From CAIWTU01 sp035686205 (GTDB lineage: Bacteria; Desulfobacterota; Desulfuromonadia; Geobacterales; Geobacteraceae), in contig DASRZQ010000173.1 in the NCBI GenBank assembly GCA_035686205.1, forward strand, positions 28,443-92,442: a DNA stretch of 64,000 bases, written 5' to 3'. The position numbers and the translations under genes were made by a program. This document shows positions 34,763 through 45,895 of the stretch, one piece after another. How positions within the stretch are numbered: position 1 is the stretch's first letter; the number at the start of each line of letters is the position of its first letter. The notes below the pieces were generated by a model that worked only from the letters and a program-made list of their open reading frames with translations, searched no databases and was not told where the DNA came from.

Positions 34763-34787
34763 GCGGGCAGGTCTTTGACCTGCCCGC
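34763..34787. terminator. Perfect hairpin between the parvulin genes
   Basis: GCGGGCAGGTC (34763-34773) and GACCTGCCCGC (34777-34787) form an 11-base perfect stem with a 3-base loop, just after the stop of the parvulin lipoprotein. There is no T run on either side, so it is a stabilising or Rho-type end signal rather than a classic intrinsic terminator. Confidence 0.55.
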
Positions 34788-34804
34788 CGCGGGTCCATTG
34801 GTTT

Positions 34805-35713
34805 CTATTTCGCGGGAGTCGTTTGAGCGGCGCTTTTATCGGCGGGTTTGCCGCCGACCTCATTAAGGGCGTCTTCCTTGATCGAAATCTTGGCGTTCTT
34901 TTTCAGGCTGTCCTTCAGCTGCTGCAGGATCTCCTGCTGCCTGGCAGGAAGCATTGCCGTCCTGATCTGATCCTTGACTTCCTCGAACGAGCGCGTCCCG
35001 GCGGGCCGCTTTCCGGTCACCTTGATGATGTGGTACCCGTAAGGAGTCTTCACCACATCGGACAGTTGACCTTCCTTGAGGCTGAACGCCACCTTTTCGA
35101 AATCCGGGACCATCGCCCCCTTGGCGAACCATCCGAGGTCGCCGCCTTTTGCCGCCGATGCGTCAGCGGAATATTTCCTTGCCAGGTCCTCGAAACTGGC
35201 GCCTTTCTTCAGCTGCGCGAGAATGTCCTGGGCGGTTTTTTCGTCCTTGACCAGAATATGGCTGGCCCTAATCTGCTCGCCGGAGTTGAACTTGTCCTTG
35301 TTCTGATCGTAAAACTTCTTCATGTCGTCATCGGAAATCTTCACGTCCTGATCGATTTTTTTCCTTACGAAAGCCTCGACGATTACCCTCTTTTTCAGGT
35401 CTTCCAGCTTGGCCACGACTTCCTTGCTCTTGTCTAAACCGTCTTTCTCCGCCTGCTCCAGGACGAGCTCGCGTACGATCATGCTGTCAAGAAGCTCCTT
35501 CTTGCCTTCCGGGGTCTGGGCCATCGGTCTGATGTAAGGGGGAAGGTTTTCCACCTCTGCATTGTAATCCGCCACCGTAATCACTTTACCGTTCACTTCC
35601 GCGAGAGCCTTGCCTTCGGCCTTCGACGCAACGTTCGAAGCCGGCTTGCAGGCGAAAAGCGCAAGGGAACAGGCAGCCAAGGTCAGCAGTCTGACTGATT
35701 TTGTATGATACAC
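34805..35713 (-). CDS. PpiC/PrsA-like parvulin lipoprotein
   Basis: 302 residues from a GTG at 35713, fixed by AAGGAGA 7 bases upstream; a longer open frame runs into mfd. A signal peptide with the lipobox LFAC puts the lipidated cysteine at about residue 22. A SurA_N-like domain follows, then a parvulin domain at about 150-245 (RASHILVKDEKTAQDIL, then AAKGGDLGWFAKGAMVPDF). It probably folds periplasmic or outer-membrane proteins. It begins 58 bases after mfd and precedes surA. Confidence 0.88.
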   Translation of the reverse strand: MYHTKSVRLLTLAACSLALFACKPASNVASKAEGKALAEVNGKVITVADYNAEVENLPPYIRPMAQTPEGKKELLDSMIVRELVLEQAEKDGLDKSKEVVAKLEDLKKRVIVEAFVRKKIDQDVKISDDDMKKFYDQNKDKFNSGEQIRASHILVKDEKTAQDILAQLKKGASFEDLARKYSADASAAKGGDLGWFAKGAMVPDFEKVAFSLKEGQLSDVVKTPYGYHIIKVTGKRPAGTRSFEEVKDQIRTAMLPARQQEILQQLKDSLKKNAKISIKEDALNEVGGKPADKSAAQTTPAK

Positions 35714-35771
35714 AACATATCTCCTTTGATTTAATACTGAATTTGAAACAAACTTTCGTAGAATTACCACA

Positions 35772-38700
35772 TCAGACAAGCCTTTTCAAGAGATTTCTGG
35801 CCTCACCGATAACACCCTCAAAGGATGTATCGGACAGCTCGGCGAAGAGGCGGAAGTCCGGGTCGAACTGATATTTTTTCGGAAACTGGCGGATAAGGGA
35901 GATTATGCAGTCGGGCGAAACCGGCGTTTTATCATGGAAAGCCAAAATCAGCCGTCTGCCGTCAAATTCGAGTTTCCTTATCATCTGTTTCTTCAGATGA
36001 ATCCGCAGTTTCATAATTTCGAGAAGATAGGAAACGGAAAGGGGCAACGGCCCGAACCGGTCGACAAACTCCTCCATGACCCCTGAAACATCGTCTTCGG
36101 ACGATGACTGGACAAGTTTCTTGTACAATACCAGCCGCTGGTTCGGGTCCCTCACGTAGTCTTCGGATATGAACGCCGGCACCCGCAGATTGATCTCCGG
36201 TTCGACCCTTTCCGACAACGCCTCACCCTTCAGCCGGCTTATCGCCTCTTCGAGAAGCTCCGTATAGAGCTCGAAGCCGACGGCAGCGATATTTCCCGAC
36301 TGTTTCGCGCCGAGGAGATCGCCGGCTCCCCGTATCTCCAGGTCATGGGTGGCGATTCGGAACCCGGCGCCCAGTTCGGTAATGTCCTGTATAACCTTCA
36401 AACGTTCCCTGGCGTCGGAGGAAATGGCCCCTTCCCCCGGAATCAGGAAATAGGCGTATGCCCGCTGCCTGGAACGGCCGACCCTGCCGCGGAGCTGGTA
36501 GAGCTGCGCGAGTCCGAAGGTATCGGCTCGGTTGATGATTATGGTGTTCGCGCTGGGAATATCGAGCCCCGACTCTATGATTGTGGTGCAAAGCAGCAGG
36601 TTGTACTGGCCGTGCATGAAGCCCATCATTACATCTTCAAGCTCTTTTTCGTTCATCTGTCCGTGCCCGACCGCCAGCTTCGCTTCGGGAACAAGCCTGG
36701 ACAGGTATTCCGCCATCGCCGGGATGGTCTGGACCCGGTTATGGACGAAAAAAACCTGGCCGCCGCGCCGGAGTTCCCTCATGACCGCTTCCCTTATCAG
36801 CTCGTCGGAAAACCGCGCGACAAAAGACTTTATGGAAAGCCGGTCGACCGGAGGCGTGTCGATAATGGACAATTCCCTTATTCCCGTCAGCGACATGTGC
36901 AGGGTCCTGGGAATCGGCGTGGCCGTGAGGGTCATGACATCGACAACGGCACGGTACTGCTTCAGCCTCTCCTTGTGTGAGACGCCGAACCTGTGTTCCT
37001 CGTCAATTATGACAAGTCCCAGGTCCTTGAATGTGACATCCTTCTGCAAAAGCCGATGGGTGCCGATGATAACGTCGACTTCCCCTTTTTTCACCTCTTC
37101 GAGGATGACTTTCTGTTCTTTGGCGGAACGGAACCGGGAGATCATCTCCACCTTCACCGGGTAGGCGGCAAAACGGTTCCTGAATGTTTCCAGGTGCTGC
37201 TGGGCAAGCACGGTGGTCGGCACCAGCACGGCCACCTGCTTGCCGTCCATTACCGCCTTGAACGCCCCGCGCATGGCCACCTCCGTCTTGCCGTATCCCA
37301 CGTCGCCGCAGACAAGGCGGTCCATCGGCTTGTCCCTGCCCATGTCGCCCAGCACATCCTCGATCGCCGACAGCTGGTCGGGGGTCTCCTCGTAGGCAAA
37401 AGAGGCCTCGAACTCCCGATACATGTCATCCGGGGGAGTGAAGGCAAAACCTTCGTTGACCTGCCGCGCCGCATAGATATTCAGCAGTTCCTCGGCCATC
37501 TCCCTGATGGACTCCAGTACCTTTGCCTTTTTCTTTTCCCAGCCGGGGCCGCCGAGTCTGTCCAGGACCGGCGCCATCCCTTCGGCGCCCACGTAACGCT
37601 GCACCAGGTTTATCCGGTCAATCGGCAGGTAAAGCTTGTCGTTTCCGGCATATTCAAGGAGGAGAAAATCGCCTTCGATCGTATCGAGGGTCAGGTGCTG
37701 CAACCCCTTGTACAAGCCGACACCGAAATCGATATGGACCATGAAGTCCCCCGGCTTCAGTTCGGCGAGCGAAGAAAGCAGCTGCTTCCTGCGTACTTCC
37801 GATATGCCCCGCCTTTTCACCCTCTTGCCGAAAAGCTCCTCTTCGGCTATGATCACGAGCCCCTCGTCGCTTAACCTGAAGCCGCGCGAGATTTCGCCGA
37901 TGAGAATGTCCACCCTTCCCGCTTTATTCGGCAGTTCGGCAGGGAAGTCCCGGTCCGAAATCCGCAACGGCAACGGATAATGGGCGAGGAGATCGTGCAG
38001 GCGATGGGCCTGTCCTGGCTGATGGCAGGCAACCATCACCCTGGTTTTCTCCGCGAGCCAGGCGGAAAGGCGTTCAACCAGGGGCCTCAGGATTCCGTCA
38101 CTGTCTGGAGAGGCATCCAGCCGGAGCTCACCGTTGTCTTCGCATCCAAAGCGGAACATTTGAGAATCCCGGGAATCGCCGGTTATCTCCAGATAGGGAA
38201 CGGTGACTGTTCGTCCCCGTCGGAGAAGGGACCATGCCCGTGCCTTGTCAAGGAACAGATCTTCCGTAGCGCAGGTAATGGCGTCATGTTCCATTGCCCG
38301 CTTTTCCGCGGCTCGGAGTTCCTCGGCGAACCGGTCGGCTTCTCCGTCAATTGATTCAGGGTCGATGAGCACCGTGACCGTTTCGGAATTAAGATAATCG
38401 AAAATCGTTTCCAGGCCGGGATGGATCAGCGGTTGGAGATATTCCACGCCCGGCGGGTAAATGCCGTTTTGTACCTGCTCCAGCAATTCCCTTCTGCGGG
38501 TTGCCGGGATTTCTATCGCATCGCAGTGCTTTTTCAGGCGAACGGCAAATTCTTTCAGGGTATCATCGGTAAAAATAATCTCGCGCGACGGCAGCAGGAC
38601 CAGCTCAGGCAGAGGCTGGAGCGAACGTTGGGTAACAGGGTCGAAGGCGCGGATGGTATCGACGAAGTCGCCGAAGAATTCGATCCGGACCGGCCCGCCG

Positions 38701-39251
38701 AGGTCGGGAGGGAAAATGTCGAGTATCCCGCCGCGCACGGCGAAGGTGCCCCTGTCCTCGACAAGCGGCACGCTGGAATACCCGAGATTGAGAAGCTTTT
38801 TCAAAAGGCTGTCCCGTTCGATCTCTTCACCCGCAACGAGGTAAAGGGAAAACTCGCCGAGGATATGCCTCGGCAGCAGCTTCTGGGAAACCGCGGCGAT
38901 CGTCGATACCACAAGCGCGGGCACACCGTCCATCAGCCTGCACAGGGTTTTGTACCGTTCCCCGACAATATCGGGATGGGGCGAGGCCGGTTCGAACGGT
39001 GCCGTCTCCCAGGCGGGGAAATACAGTACGGTGTCCCGGTAGCCCGAGTAAAAGCGCAGTTCCCGGCAAATCTCTTCGGCTGAATCCGTATCGGGAGCGA
39101 CAATGAGAAACTGGTTACGGCGGTTATCCTGCAGCCGGCTGAGGATGTACGCCGGCGCCGATCCCTTGAGACCCGCCAGGACTACGTGTGCGCCTTCCCG
39201 GGAGAGAGCCGAGGTTATCTGATCCATATGAGAGGTATGATTCTGGAGCAT
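35772..39251 (-). CDS. mfd: Transcription-repair coupling factor Mfd
   Basis: 1159 residues, full length. The order of domains is canonical: UvrB-homologous region (about 1-380), RNA-polymerase-interaction domain with FMVHIDFGVGLYKG near 500, then an RecG-like SF2 translocase (Walker A GDVGYGKTEVAM near 650; Walker B IDEEHRFG near 750; ESGLDIPSANT and QLRGRVGRSRQ), and a TRCF C-terminal domain. It removes stalled RNA polymerase and recruits UvrA. The first codon is ATG at 39251 after an AGAAAGAAG-like site. The next gene on this strand is the parvulin lipoprotein. Confidence 0.97.
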   Translation of the reverse strand: MLQNHTSHMDQITSALSREGAHVVLAGLKGSAPAYILSRLQDNRRNQFLIVAPDTDSAEEICRELRFYSGYRDTVLYFPAWETAPFEPASPHPDIVGERYKTLCRLMDGVPALVVSTIAAVSQKLLPRHILGEFSLYLVAGEEIERDSLLKKLLNLGYSSVPLVEDRGTFAVRGGILDIFPPDLGGPVRIEFFGDFVDTIRAFDPVTQRSLQPLPELVLLPSREIIFTDDTLKEFAVRLKKHCDAIEIPATRRRELLEQVQNGIYPPGVEYLQPLIHPGLETIFDYLNSETVTVLIDPESIDGEADRFAEELRAAEKRAMEHDAITCATEDLFLDKARAWSLLRRGRTVTVPYLEITGDSRDSQMFRFGCEDNGELRLDASPDSDGILRPLVERLSAWLAEKTRVMVACHQPGQAHRLHDLLAHYPLPLRISDRDFPAELPNKAGRVDILIGEISRGFRLSDEGLVIIAEEELFGKRVKRRGISEVRRKQLLSSLAELKPGDFMVHIDFGVGLYKGLQHLTLDTIEGDFLLLEYAGNDKLYLPIDRINLVQRYVGAEGMAPVLDRLGGPGWEKKKAKVLESIREMAEELLNIYAARQVNEGFAFTPPDDMYREFEASFAYEETPDQLSAIEDVLGDMGRDKPMDRLVCGDVGYGKTEVAMRGAFKAVMDGKQVAVLVPTTVLAQQHLETFRNRFAAYPVKVEMISRFRSAKEQKVILEEVKKGEVDVIIGTHRLLQKDVTFKDLGLVIIDEEHRFGVSHKERLKQYRAVVDVMTLTATPIPRTLHMSLTGIRELSIIDTPPVDRLSIKSFVARFSDELIREAVMRELRRGGQVFFVHNRVQTIPAMAEYLSRLVPEAKLAVGHGQMNEKELEDVMMGFMHGQYNLLLCTTIIESGLDIPSANTIIINRADTFGLAQLYQLRGRVGRSRQRAYAYFLIPGEGAISSDARERLKVIQDITELGAGFRIATHDLEIRGAGDLLGAKQSGNIAAVGFELYTELLEEAISRLKGEALSERVEPEINLRVPAFISEDYVRDPNQRLVLYKKLVQSSSEDDVSGVMEEFVDRFGPLPLSVSYLLEIMKLRIHLKKQMIRKLEFDGRRLILAFHDKTPVSPDCIISLIRQFPKKYQFDPDFRLFAELSDTSFEGVIGEARNLLKRLV

Positions 39252-39721
39252 TACTTCTTTCTGGAATTCATGGAGGGGGCTTATTTATGAAAAATCATAG
39301 CAAAATTGGGTTTGTTATTCCAGAGATAATAATTTCCGCTTCGACTTTGCCATGTTGCTGATAATTGCGTTTGTTGCACGAATAAGAACCGGGTGTACGT
39401 ATCCTTGATCGGTCAATAATCCATGCTGACATTGTTGCGTAATGGGGAGGGACGGGGACGATCCGGCAAAAACCGGCAAACGCCAAGCGATTGGCTTCCG
39501 ATTGTCGTCCGGAATTTTATTCAGCGAATCCCGGTTTTTGTCCCATTTGTCAAAATTTTGACCAGACGGAAAAGCTGAAAAATATTTTCCAGTGATAATG
39601 AAAACCGCCTTCGACCCGCGCAACATCAAGCTTTACCCGCCTTATTTGCGCACCAAAAGAAAAGGAACACATCTTGCTATTGTGTCATTTCAGAAACCGA
39701 ACATGAATATTAGAGGAGAAT
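39252..39721. other. 470-base divergent intergenic region, mfd / transpeptidase
   Basis: No supported gene. The 3' half has a candidate plus-strand promoter, TTGACC (39558-39563), 17 bases, AATATT (39581-39586), for the transpeptidase, with a rather long leader of about 130 bases. A CCGG-AAAAA-CCGG hairpin lies near 39470. I see no tRNA or repeat. Confidence 0.5.
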
Positions 39722-40243
39722 ATGGGAAGACATTTTTTTTCAGTTTTTGGCATGTCCCTGTTTTTTTCTGTTTTAACCTTAACCTGTTTTTTTCCCGCAA
39801 CCGGCATGGCCACAATTACAAAAGCCGATAAAGTGGTGGTTATCAAAAGCGAGAGATTGATGATATTGTTGAAGGACGGTGAAATTATCAAGAGCTACAA
39901 GGTGGCGCTGGGAAGGAATCCGGAAGGGCGGAAGATGCGTCAGGGTGACGACAAAACACCTGAAGGTCTCTACTACCTGGACCGGCGCAACGGCAACAGC
40001 AGGTTCTACCGCTCGCTGCACATCTCGTATCCCAATGCCGACGACATCCGGTATGCCAGGGCGCACGGGATTTCGCCGGGCAGAGACATCATGATCCACG
40101 GCCTGCCCAATGGGTATGGAGATGTCGGCAAATGGCACAGGACCTATGACTGGACAAAAGGCTGCATCGCCGTTACCAATTCCGAAATCGACGAGATCTG
40201 GACGCTCGTTCCGAACGGCACGCCCATCGATATCGAGCCGTGA
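39722..40243 (+). CDS. L,D-transpeptidase (YkuD domain), exported
   Basis: 173 residues with a signal peptide (ending near ATGMA, residue 29). The YkuD domain starts VVVIKSERLMILLKDGEI. The catalytic cysteine lies in KGCIAVTNSEIDEIW near residue 146, and the preceding histidine is in MIHGLPNG near 124. It cross-links or anchors peptidoglycan stem peptides in the periplasm. GAGGAG precedes the ATG. It stands alone between the mfd divergent region and a strong terminator. Confidence 0.92.
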   Translation: MGRHFFSVFGMSLFFSVLTLTCFFPATGMATITKADKVVVIKSERLMILLKDGEIIKSYKVALGRNPEGRKMRQGDDKTPEGLYYLDRRNGNSRFYRSLHISYPNADDIRYARAHGISPGRDIMIHGLPNGYGDVGKWHRTYDWTKGCIAVTNSEIDEIWTLVPNGTPIDIEP

Positions 40244-40315
40244 TGCTTATCCACCTGGTTGTCTTCAATATGGAAGGATGCGGGCTCAATCGCTAACACC
40301 CTTCCCGGGTTAATG

Positions 40316-40355
40316 AAAAAGACCGATTGCCTCTGGGGCAGTTCCGGTCTTTTTT
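40316..40355 (+). terminator. Strong intrinsic terminator after the L,D-transpeptidase
   Basis: AAAAAGACCG (40316-40325) pairs with CGGTCTTTTTT, with an inner TGCC/GGCA, followed by a six-T run. The A-rich left arm makes it bidirectional, so it may also end the minus-strand TIGR04255-like transcript. Confidence 0.85.
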
Positions 40356-40395
40356 ATTCAGATTATTGTAAGACACCGGTCAATAAGAGAACCGG

Positions 40396-41139
40396 TCATC
40401 CCATTATTTCTCGAAGCTTGTCGGTAATGCTTTTTTCGAAAAGCGACGCGATTTTGTCGTGCATTGACTGCAGGCCGTTTATCAAGCCTTCCCTGCCCTG
40501 GACCTTGAGGGCGTATGCGTCAAAATCCAGGACAAATGTCTTCTGACGGATCGGAGCGGGGTAATCTGGATTATGCATCCCGTAAAGGAATGTTAAATTC
40601 ATGTCCCCGTAATTCATTTCCAGATTGTGAAACGCCCTCGATATCTTCGTTTTGTCATCGGCAAGGGCAAAAATTGTCAGCAGGTTGCTGTTCAGATAAG
40701 CATCCCATTCCGTAACATATGGATCTGTCATCTCTATCTCATTGAAATATCTGAGCCCGAAACGATTAGCCGAAAACTCGGGAAAACACTCAAACAAGCC
40801 TTCGACCACGGATGAAAAAGCTTCTTTCAACTCGTCAAAACCATCATATTTTTTATAATCAATCCAAAGGAAATTGGGAGCCACGCACAGCGTCTTGCCT
40901 CCATCCCTCGACTGGAAGAACCAGTGGTTTTCCTTGACATGCCTGCGTTTAATATCCGTCTCGGAAACGACCTGAAGCTGTTCGGCAATGGCGCCTTTCT
41001 TCTGCATGAAAGGAAACCTTTCCTTAATTCTTTCCTGCAAGGGATTCGGTACCTCCGACGATATCTCGTAGTAATTCTGGCCGAAATCAATTCGTACCGT
41101 AACGTTTTTCAAATAGTTATGCGGATATTTTCCTGACAC
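40396..41139 (-). CDS. TIGR04255-like protein of unknown function
   Basis: 247 residues from a GTG at 41139, chosen because AAAGGAG lies 7 bases upstream; a TTG one codon earlier is possible. The sequence (YPHNYLKNVTVRIDFG, then FRFGLRYFNEIEM-like NRFGLRYFNEI near 118) resembles the sporadically distributed family TIGR04255. Such proteins occur singly or near toxin-like and defence genes; no partner is evident here. The protein is soluble with no membrane segment. Confidence 0.7.
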   Translation of the reverse strand: MSGKYPHNYLKNVTVRIDFGQNYYEISSEVPNPLQERIKERFPFMQKKGAIAEQLQVVSETDIKRRHVKENHWFFQSRDGGKTLCVAPNFLWIDYKKYDGFDELKEAFSSVVEGLFECFPEFSANRFGLRYFNEIEMTDPYVTEWDAYLNSNLLTIFALADDKTKISRAFHNLEMNYGDMNLTFLYGMHNPDYPAPIRQKTFVLDFDAYALKVQGREGLINGLQSMHDKIASLFEKSITDKLREIMG

Positions 41140-41186
41140 CAAAACGCTCCTTTCTTGTGTATATTAGAACAATGATTCCCGGCCCG

Positions 41187-42002
41187 CTATTTCGAGCCCT
41201 CGAACAGGCCGCTTTCGGGCTCCAGCAGTGACGCCATGTCATCGAAAATGGAATAGTAAGCTTCGGAAACCTGTTTGTTTCTCCTGAAAATGTCCTTCTC
41301 CCTTTTGTCCAGGGTATTTTTTATGCCCGTTACCGTCTTGAACTTGACGTCCACCGTGGGGCTGACATTGGCCTCAGCCTCGTTGAAATCGGGATACTGG
41401 AGAGCCACGAACGGCGAAAGTGAAACATGTTTCTGCCGGAAATTCGGGTACTCCCAAAGGATCGTGCCGTCGGCGTCAAGTATCTGCGAGGTCATGATAA
41501 GGAAGTTATAATCCGTTGCCAGATAATCCATGAGATTGCCTGAATAGACTTTGTCGGGCCTTGTTATCCCGCTTATTACCGTCACCATCACGGCGTCTAC
41601 ACGGTTGGACTTTATATAGTCGCGAAGGGCGTCGGCCTTGTAGAAATATTTGTTATAGACGATCTCGGCATCGTCACGCTTCTCGCGACGGAACAGGAGG
41701 CTGGCGAACAGCGGATCCTCGTCGCCGGCAAGGAACCTCACGTCAAAATGGGAGCCGTTTTTCTTAATCATGTCCACCAGGAATTTTTCGTTCAGCCTGT
41801 TGTAGTCCTTTACCAGGGCTATGACAGCGGCTTTTTCCGGATGCCTGATATCCGAATCGGCGTCAACGAAGATGGGAGTGACTCCGAGGACTTTTACCCT
41901 TTTCGCGTATTCGTCCCGGGGTATGTTGTAGTGGTTGTTGGCGCACCCGAAAATAAAAACACAAACGGAAACCAGAAGAATGGACCTGATAAATGAGTTC
42001 AT
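41187..42002 (-). CDS. Outer-membrane-type lipoprotein of unknown function
   Basis: 271 residues with a lipobox (FIFGC) at about residue 20, so it is lipidated; the residues following (ANNHYN) lack an inner-membrane retention aspartate, suggesting the outer membrane. The rest is a mix of helices and strands (VKVLGVTPIFVDADSD; ILDADGTILWEYPNF) without a family I can name. AGGAGG precedes the ATG. It is transcribed toward the TIGR04255-like gene 47 bases away. Confidence 0.8.
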   Translation of the reverse strand: MNSFIRSILLVSVCVFIFGCANNHYNIPRDEYAKRVKVLGVTPIFVDADSDIRHPEKAAVIALVKDYNRLNEKFLVDMIKKNGSHFDVRFLAGDEDPLFASLLFRREKRDDAEIVYNKYFYKADALRDYIKSNRVDAVMVTVISGITRPDKVYSGNLMDYLATDYNFLIMTSQILDADGTILWEYPNFRQKHVSLSPFVALQYPDFNEAEANVSPTVDVKFKTVTGIKNTLDKREKDIFRRNKQVSEAYYSIFDDMASLLEPESGLFEGSK

Positions 42003-42047
42003 TTTCGCCTCCTGACAAAAAAAATTACAGTCGTTATGGACAGGAAT

Positions 42048-42860
42048 TTATTTCTCTTTCCTGTCTTTCAACATGATGAATCCCATCTGCCGCCCGGTTT
42101 CACCGCCATCCCTGCGATATGAGAAAAACAGCTCCCTGTTGCACGATACACAGAGCTTTCCAACCTCCATGTTGTCTTCCGGGATGCCGGCACGAAGGAG
42201 CTGCTGACGGTTCGCCTCCGGCAGGTCGAGCCGGAATTTTCCAAGGCCCTTGTCGGCGGCGAAAAGGGAAGTATCCTGCCCGCTTTTCCTGAAAGCTTCC
42301 ATAACCGGAGCGTCCACTTCATAGCAGCAGGCTCCGATGCCAGGGCCCACGGCGGCAAGAACATCCCGCGGATCGGAATCGAACAGCTTTACAAGCGCCT
42401 TTACCCCTTTCGCGGTTATTCCCGCCGCTGTCCCCTTCCATCCCGCGTGGAGCGCCGCAACGACCCGGCGCACCGGATCGAGCAGCAGCACCGGAATGCA
42501 GTCGGCCACGCAAATACCGATCATGACGCCTGGCTGGTTCGTGATAATGCCGTCGCAGTCGACCTTGAGAAAATGGGAATAATCCGGGTTCGGCTCGTCA
42601 ATCACCAGCAGATCATCCCCATGGACCTGGTTAACAGTGACCAGCCGTTCAATGGAGATCCCGAAATGCCTTACCAGCAGACTCCTGTTGCCTTCCACGC
42701 TATGGGGCGAATCGAGCGTGCCGAGCCCGAGATTCAACGAGTTGTATGGCGGACGCGAAACCCCCTCATGCCGCGTGGTGAATCCCTGTATGGATACTCC
42801 CGCGCCTGAGAGACTCTTCGGTTCAAAATACTGTATCTTTCCTGCTTTACTGCTTTTCAA
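42048..42860 (-). CDS. pgeF: Polyphenol oxidase / peptidoglycan editing factor PgeF
   Basis: 270 residues from a TTG at 42860, fixed by GAGGAG 8 bases upstream and the absence of an earlier ATG. The family hallmarks are present: TRHEGVSRPPYNSLNLG, the metal-binding CVADCIPVLL (cysteine and histidine HAGWKGT), and GPGIGACCYEV. PgeF hydrolyses misincorporated L-serine from UDP-MurNAc. It follows rluD in the order seen in many bacteria, so the pair is likely one operon. Confidence 0.93.
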   Translation of the reverse strand: MKSSKAGKIQYFEPKSLSGAGVSIQGFTTRHEGVSRPPYNSLNLGLGTLDSPHSVEGNRSLLVRHFGISIERLVTVNQVHGDDLLVIDEPNPDYSHFLKVDCDGIITNQPGVMIGICVADCIPVLLLDPVRRVVAALHAGWKGTAAGITAKGVKALVKLFDSDPRDVLAAVGPGIGACCYEVDAPVMEAFRKSGQDTSLFAADKGLGKFRLDLPEANRQQLLRAGIPEDNMEVGKLCVSCNRELFFSYRRDGGETGRQMGFIMLKDRKEK

Positions 42861-42946
42861 TCAGTCGCTCCTCGTAACGCGGGACAACCCGCTTGAATTT
42901 GGCGGCCTTGACGAATAACGGGCCATAATACCGGCAGCCCCGAGAT

Positions 42947-43906
42947 TTATCCGCTTTTTTCCAGGTATTGTATAATCCCGGCCATATCTTCGGGCAAAGC
43001 CGCGTTGAATTCCAGGTATTCGCCGGTTGCGGGGTGAATGATGCCCAGGGTTCCGGCATGAAGGGCCTGACGTCCCAACTCCTTGATCATCTTGCGCAGC
43101 GCTGGTTCCCGAAGGTTCGCCAGCCGCCCGCTGCCGCCGTATACGGGGTCGCCCAGAAGCGGATAACCGGCCTCGGACAGATGGACGCGTATCTGATGAG
43201 TCCGGCCGGTTTCGAGGGTAATGGTCATGAGTGTTATGCCCCGGTAACGGCCCGCGACCCGCCAGTTGGTAACCGCATGTCTGCCCCGCCGGGTCGCCCC
43301 GGACATCTTTTTCCTGTCGGTCGGGTGACGGCCTATCGCGGCATCTATCACGCCCTTTTCTTCCCGGGGCGAGCCGTAAACGAGGGCCGTGTAAACCCGC
43401 TTCACACTGTGCTGCTTGAACTGGCGCGCAAGGGACAGGTGAGCATTGTCGTTTTTGGCCACCACTAGGATGCCTGTCGTATCCTTGTCTATCCGGTGGA
43501 CTATTCCCGGCCTTATTTCCCCGCCTATGCCGGACAGGTCCCGGCAATGCCCGAGCAGCGCATTAACCAGGGTGCCGCCGCGGTTCCCCGCTCCGGGATG
43601 CACAACCATGCCGGCCGCCTTGTTCACGACAATAATATCGCTGTCTTCAAAGAGTATTTCAAGTGGGATCTGTTCGGCATCCGGCGTGGCGGGAACTGGT
43701 GGCGGAACCCTGACGGATATCCGCTCGCCTCCCTTCAGTTTCAGGGAAGGTTTCCCGTATTTTCCGTCCACGGTCACGAAGCCCGTCTCTATAAGGCGCC
43801 GGACGGTCGACCGGGTCAGTTCTCCCATTGCCCGCGAGACGAACACGTCAAGACGTTCATGCTCCCCGTCATCCGAATATGTCAGTTCTTTTTCATCAAG
43901 ATCCAT
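42947..43906 (-). CDS. rluD: 23S rRNA pseudouridine synthase RluD
   Basis: 319 residues. An S4 RNA-binding domain (LDVFVSRAMGELTRSTVRRLI, in part) precedes the catalytic domain with HRIDKDTTGILVVAKN, where the aspartate in DKDT is the nucleophile. RHAVTNWRVAGR and RTHQIRVHL follow. It makes pseudouridines 1911, 1915 and 1917 in helix 69 of 23S rRNA. It lies 86 bases upstream of pgeF in the same orientation. Confidence 0.95.
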   Translation of the reverse strand: MDLDEKELTYSDDGEHERLDVFVSRAMGELTRSTVRRLIETGFVTVDGKYGKPSLKLKGGERISVRVPPPVPATPDAEQIPLEILFEDSDIIVVNKAAGMVVHPGAGNRGGTLVNALLGHCRDLSGIGGEIRPGIVHRIDKDTTGILVVAKNDNAHLSLARQFKQHSVKRVYTALVYGSPREEKGVIDAAIGRHPTDRKKMSGATRRGRHAVTNWRVAGRYRGITLMTITLETGRTHQIRVHLSEAGYPLLGDPVYGGSGRLANLREPALRKMIKELGRQALHAGTLGIIHPATGEYLEFNAALPEDMAGIIQYLEKSG

Positions 43907-43975
43907 ACCTTTAATACAACGAAGGCGCGATTGGGACGAACCGCGCCTCGCAAGAGGAACATCTCCGGAAAGATT

Positions 43976-44239
43976 CTACCAGATGGAGGATTCGATTTTC
44001 CCGGCCCGCTTGATAAGCACATCCACAACCGCAAGGTCGAAAATCTTCACGGAAACCATTGAAGGGTCAACCCTGGACAGGAAATGCTGACGGCCCTCTT
44101 CAAGCTCATTGGAGAGGAGTTCGAATATGTTGTCGTTCCTGATCCCTTCCTCCACCTTCTCGCGGTTATAAAGGGCGACGTCGGAAATGATTGCCCGCGC
44201 AAGTCTTCTGGCATGCTCAGGGTTGTCAATAAGGCTCAT
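43976..44239 (-). CDS. Conserved hypothetical protein, 87 residues
   Basis: 87 residues starting MSLIDNPEHARRLARAIISDV, with a good ribosome site (AAGGAA). It is helical, with no cysteine and no membrane segment. I recall similar small proteins in Geobacter. It lies between the HtrA protease and rluD on the same strand, so it may be co-transcribed with both. No function can be given. Confidence 0.7.
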   Translation of the reverse strand: MSLIDNPEHARRLARAIISDVALYNREKVEEGIRNDNIFELLSNELEEGRQHFLSRVDPSMVSVKIFDLAVVDVLIKRAGKIESSIW

Positions 44240-44282
44240 GGGAATTCCTTTTTTTAACGGAGATAGATGTCTTTCACACCGC

Positions 44283-45707
<1,425 letters not shown>

Positions 45708-45818
45708 TCATATACCTCTTTGAGTATTCCGGATGGACCGGCAAACAGTGTAAGACTAGCCAAAAACCGGCGTGATGTCAACGTATTTAAGGGGAAAAGA
45801 CCGGCCCGGCAACATCGC

Positions 45819-45847
45819 TTGACATTCACCCCGACGGGCAATATACT
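45819..45847 (+). promoter_or_regulatory. Sigma-70-type promoter of lexA
   Basis: -35 TTGACA (45819-45824), 17 bases, -10 TATACT (45842-45847). This is one of the best promoters in the window. The start point would be near 45854, inside the LexA box. Confidence 0.85.
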
Positions 45848-45849
45848 AT

Positions 45850-45867
45850 GGTTATCATATGACAACT
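45850..45867 (+). promoter_or_regulatory. LexA/SOS operator (Geobacter type)
   Basis: GGTT-N2-C-N4-G-N3-ACT at 45850-45867, one base off the GGTTN2CN4GN3ACC box reported for Geobacter sulfurreducens (from memory). It covers the predicted start site of lexA, so autoregulation is expected. Confidence 0.75.
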
Positions 45868-45895
45868 TAAGGCCAGCCCGTAGACGGAGGCATAC

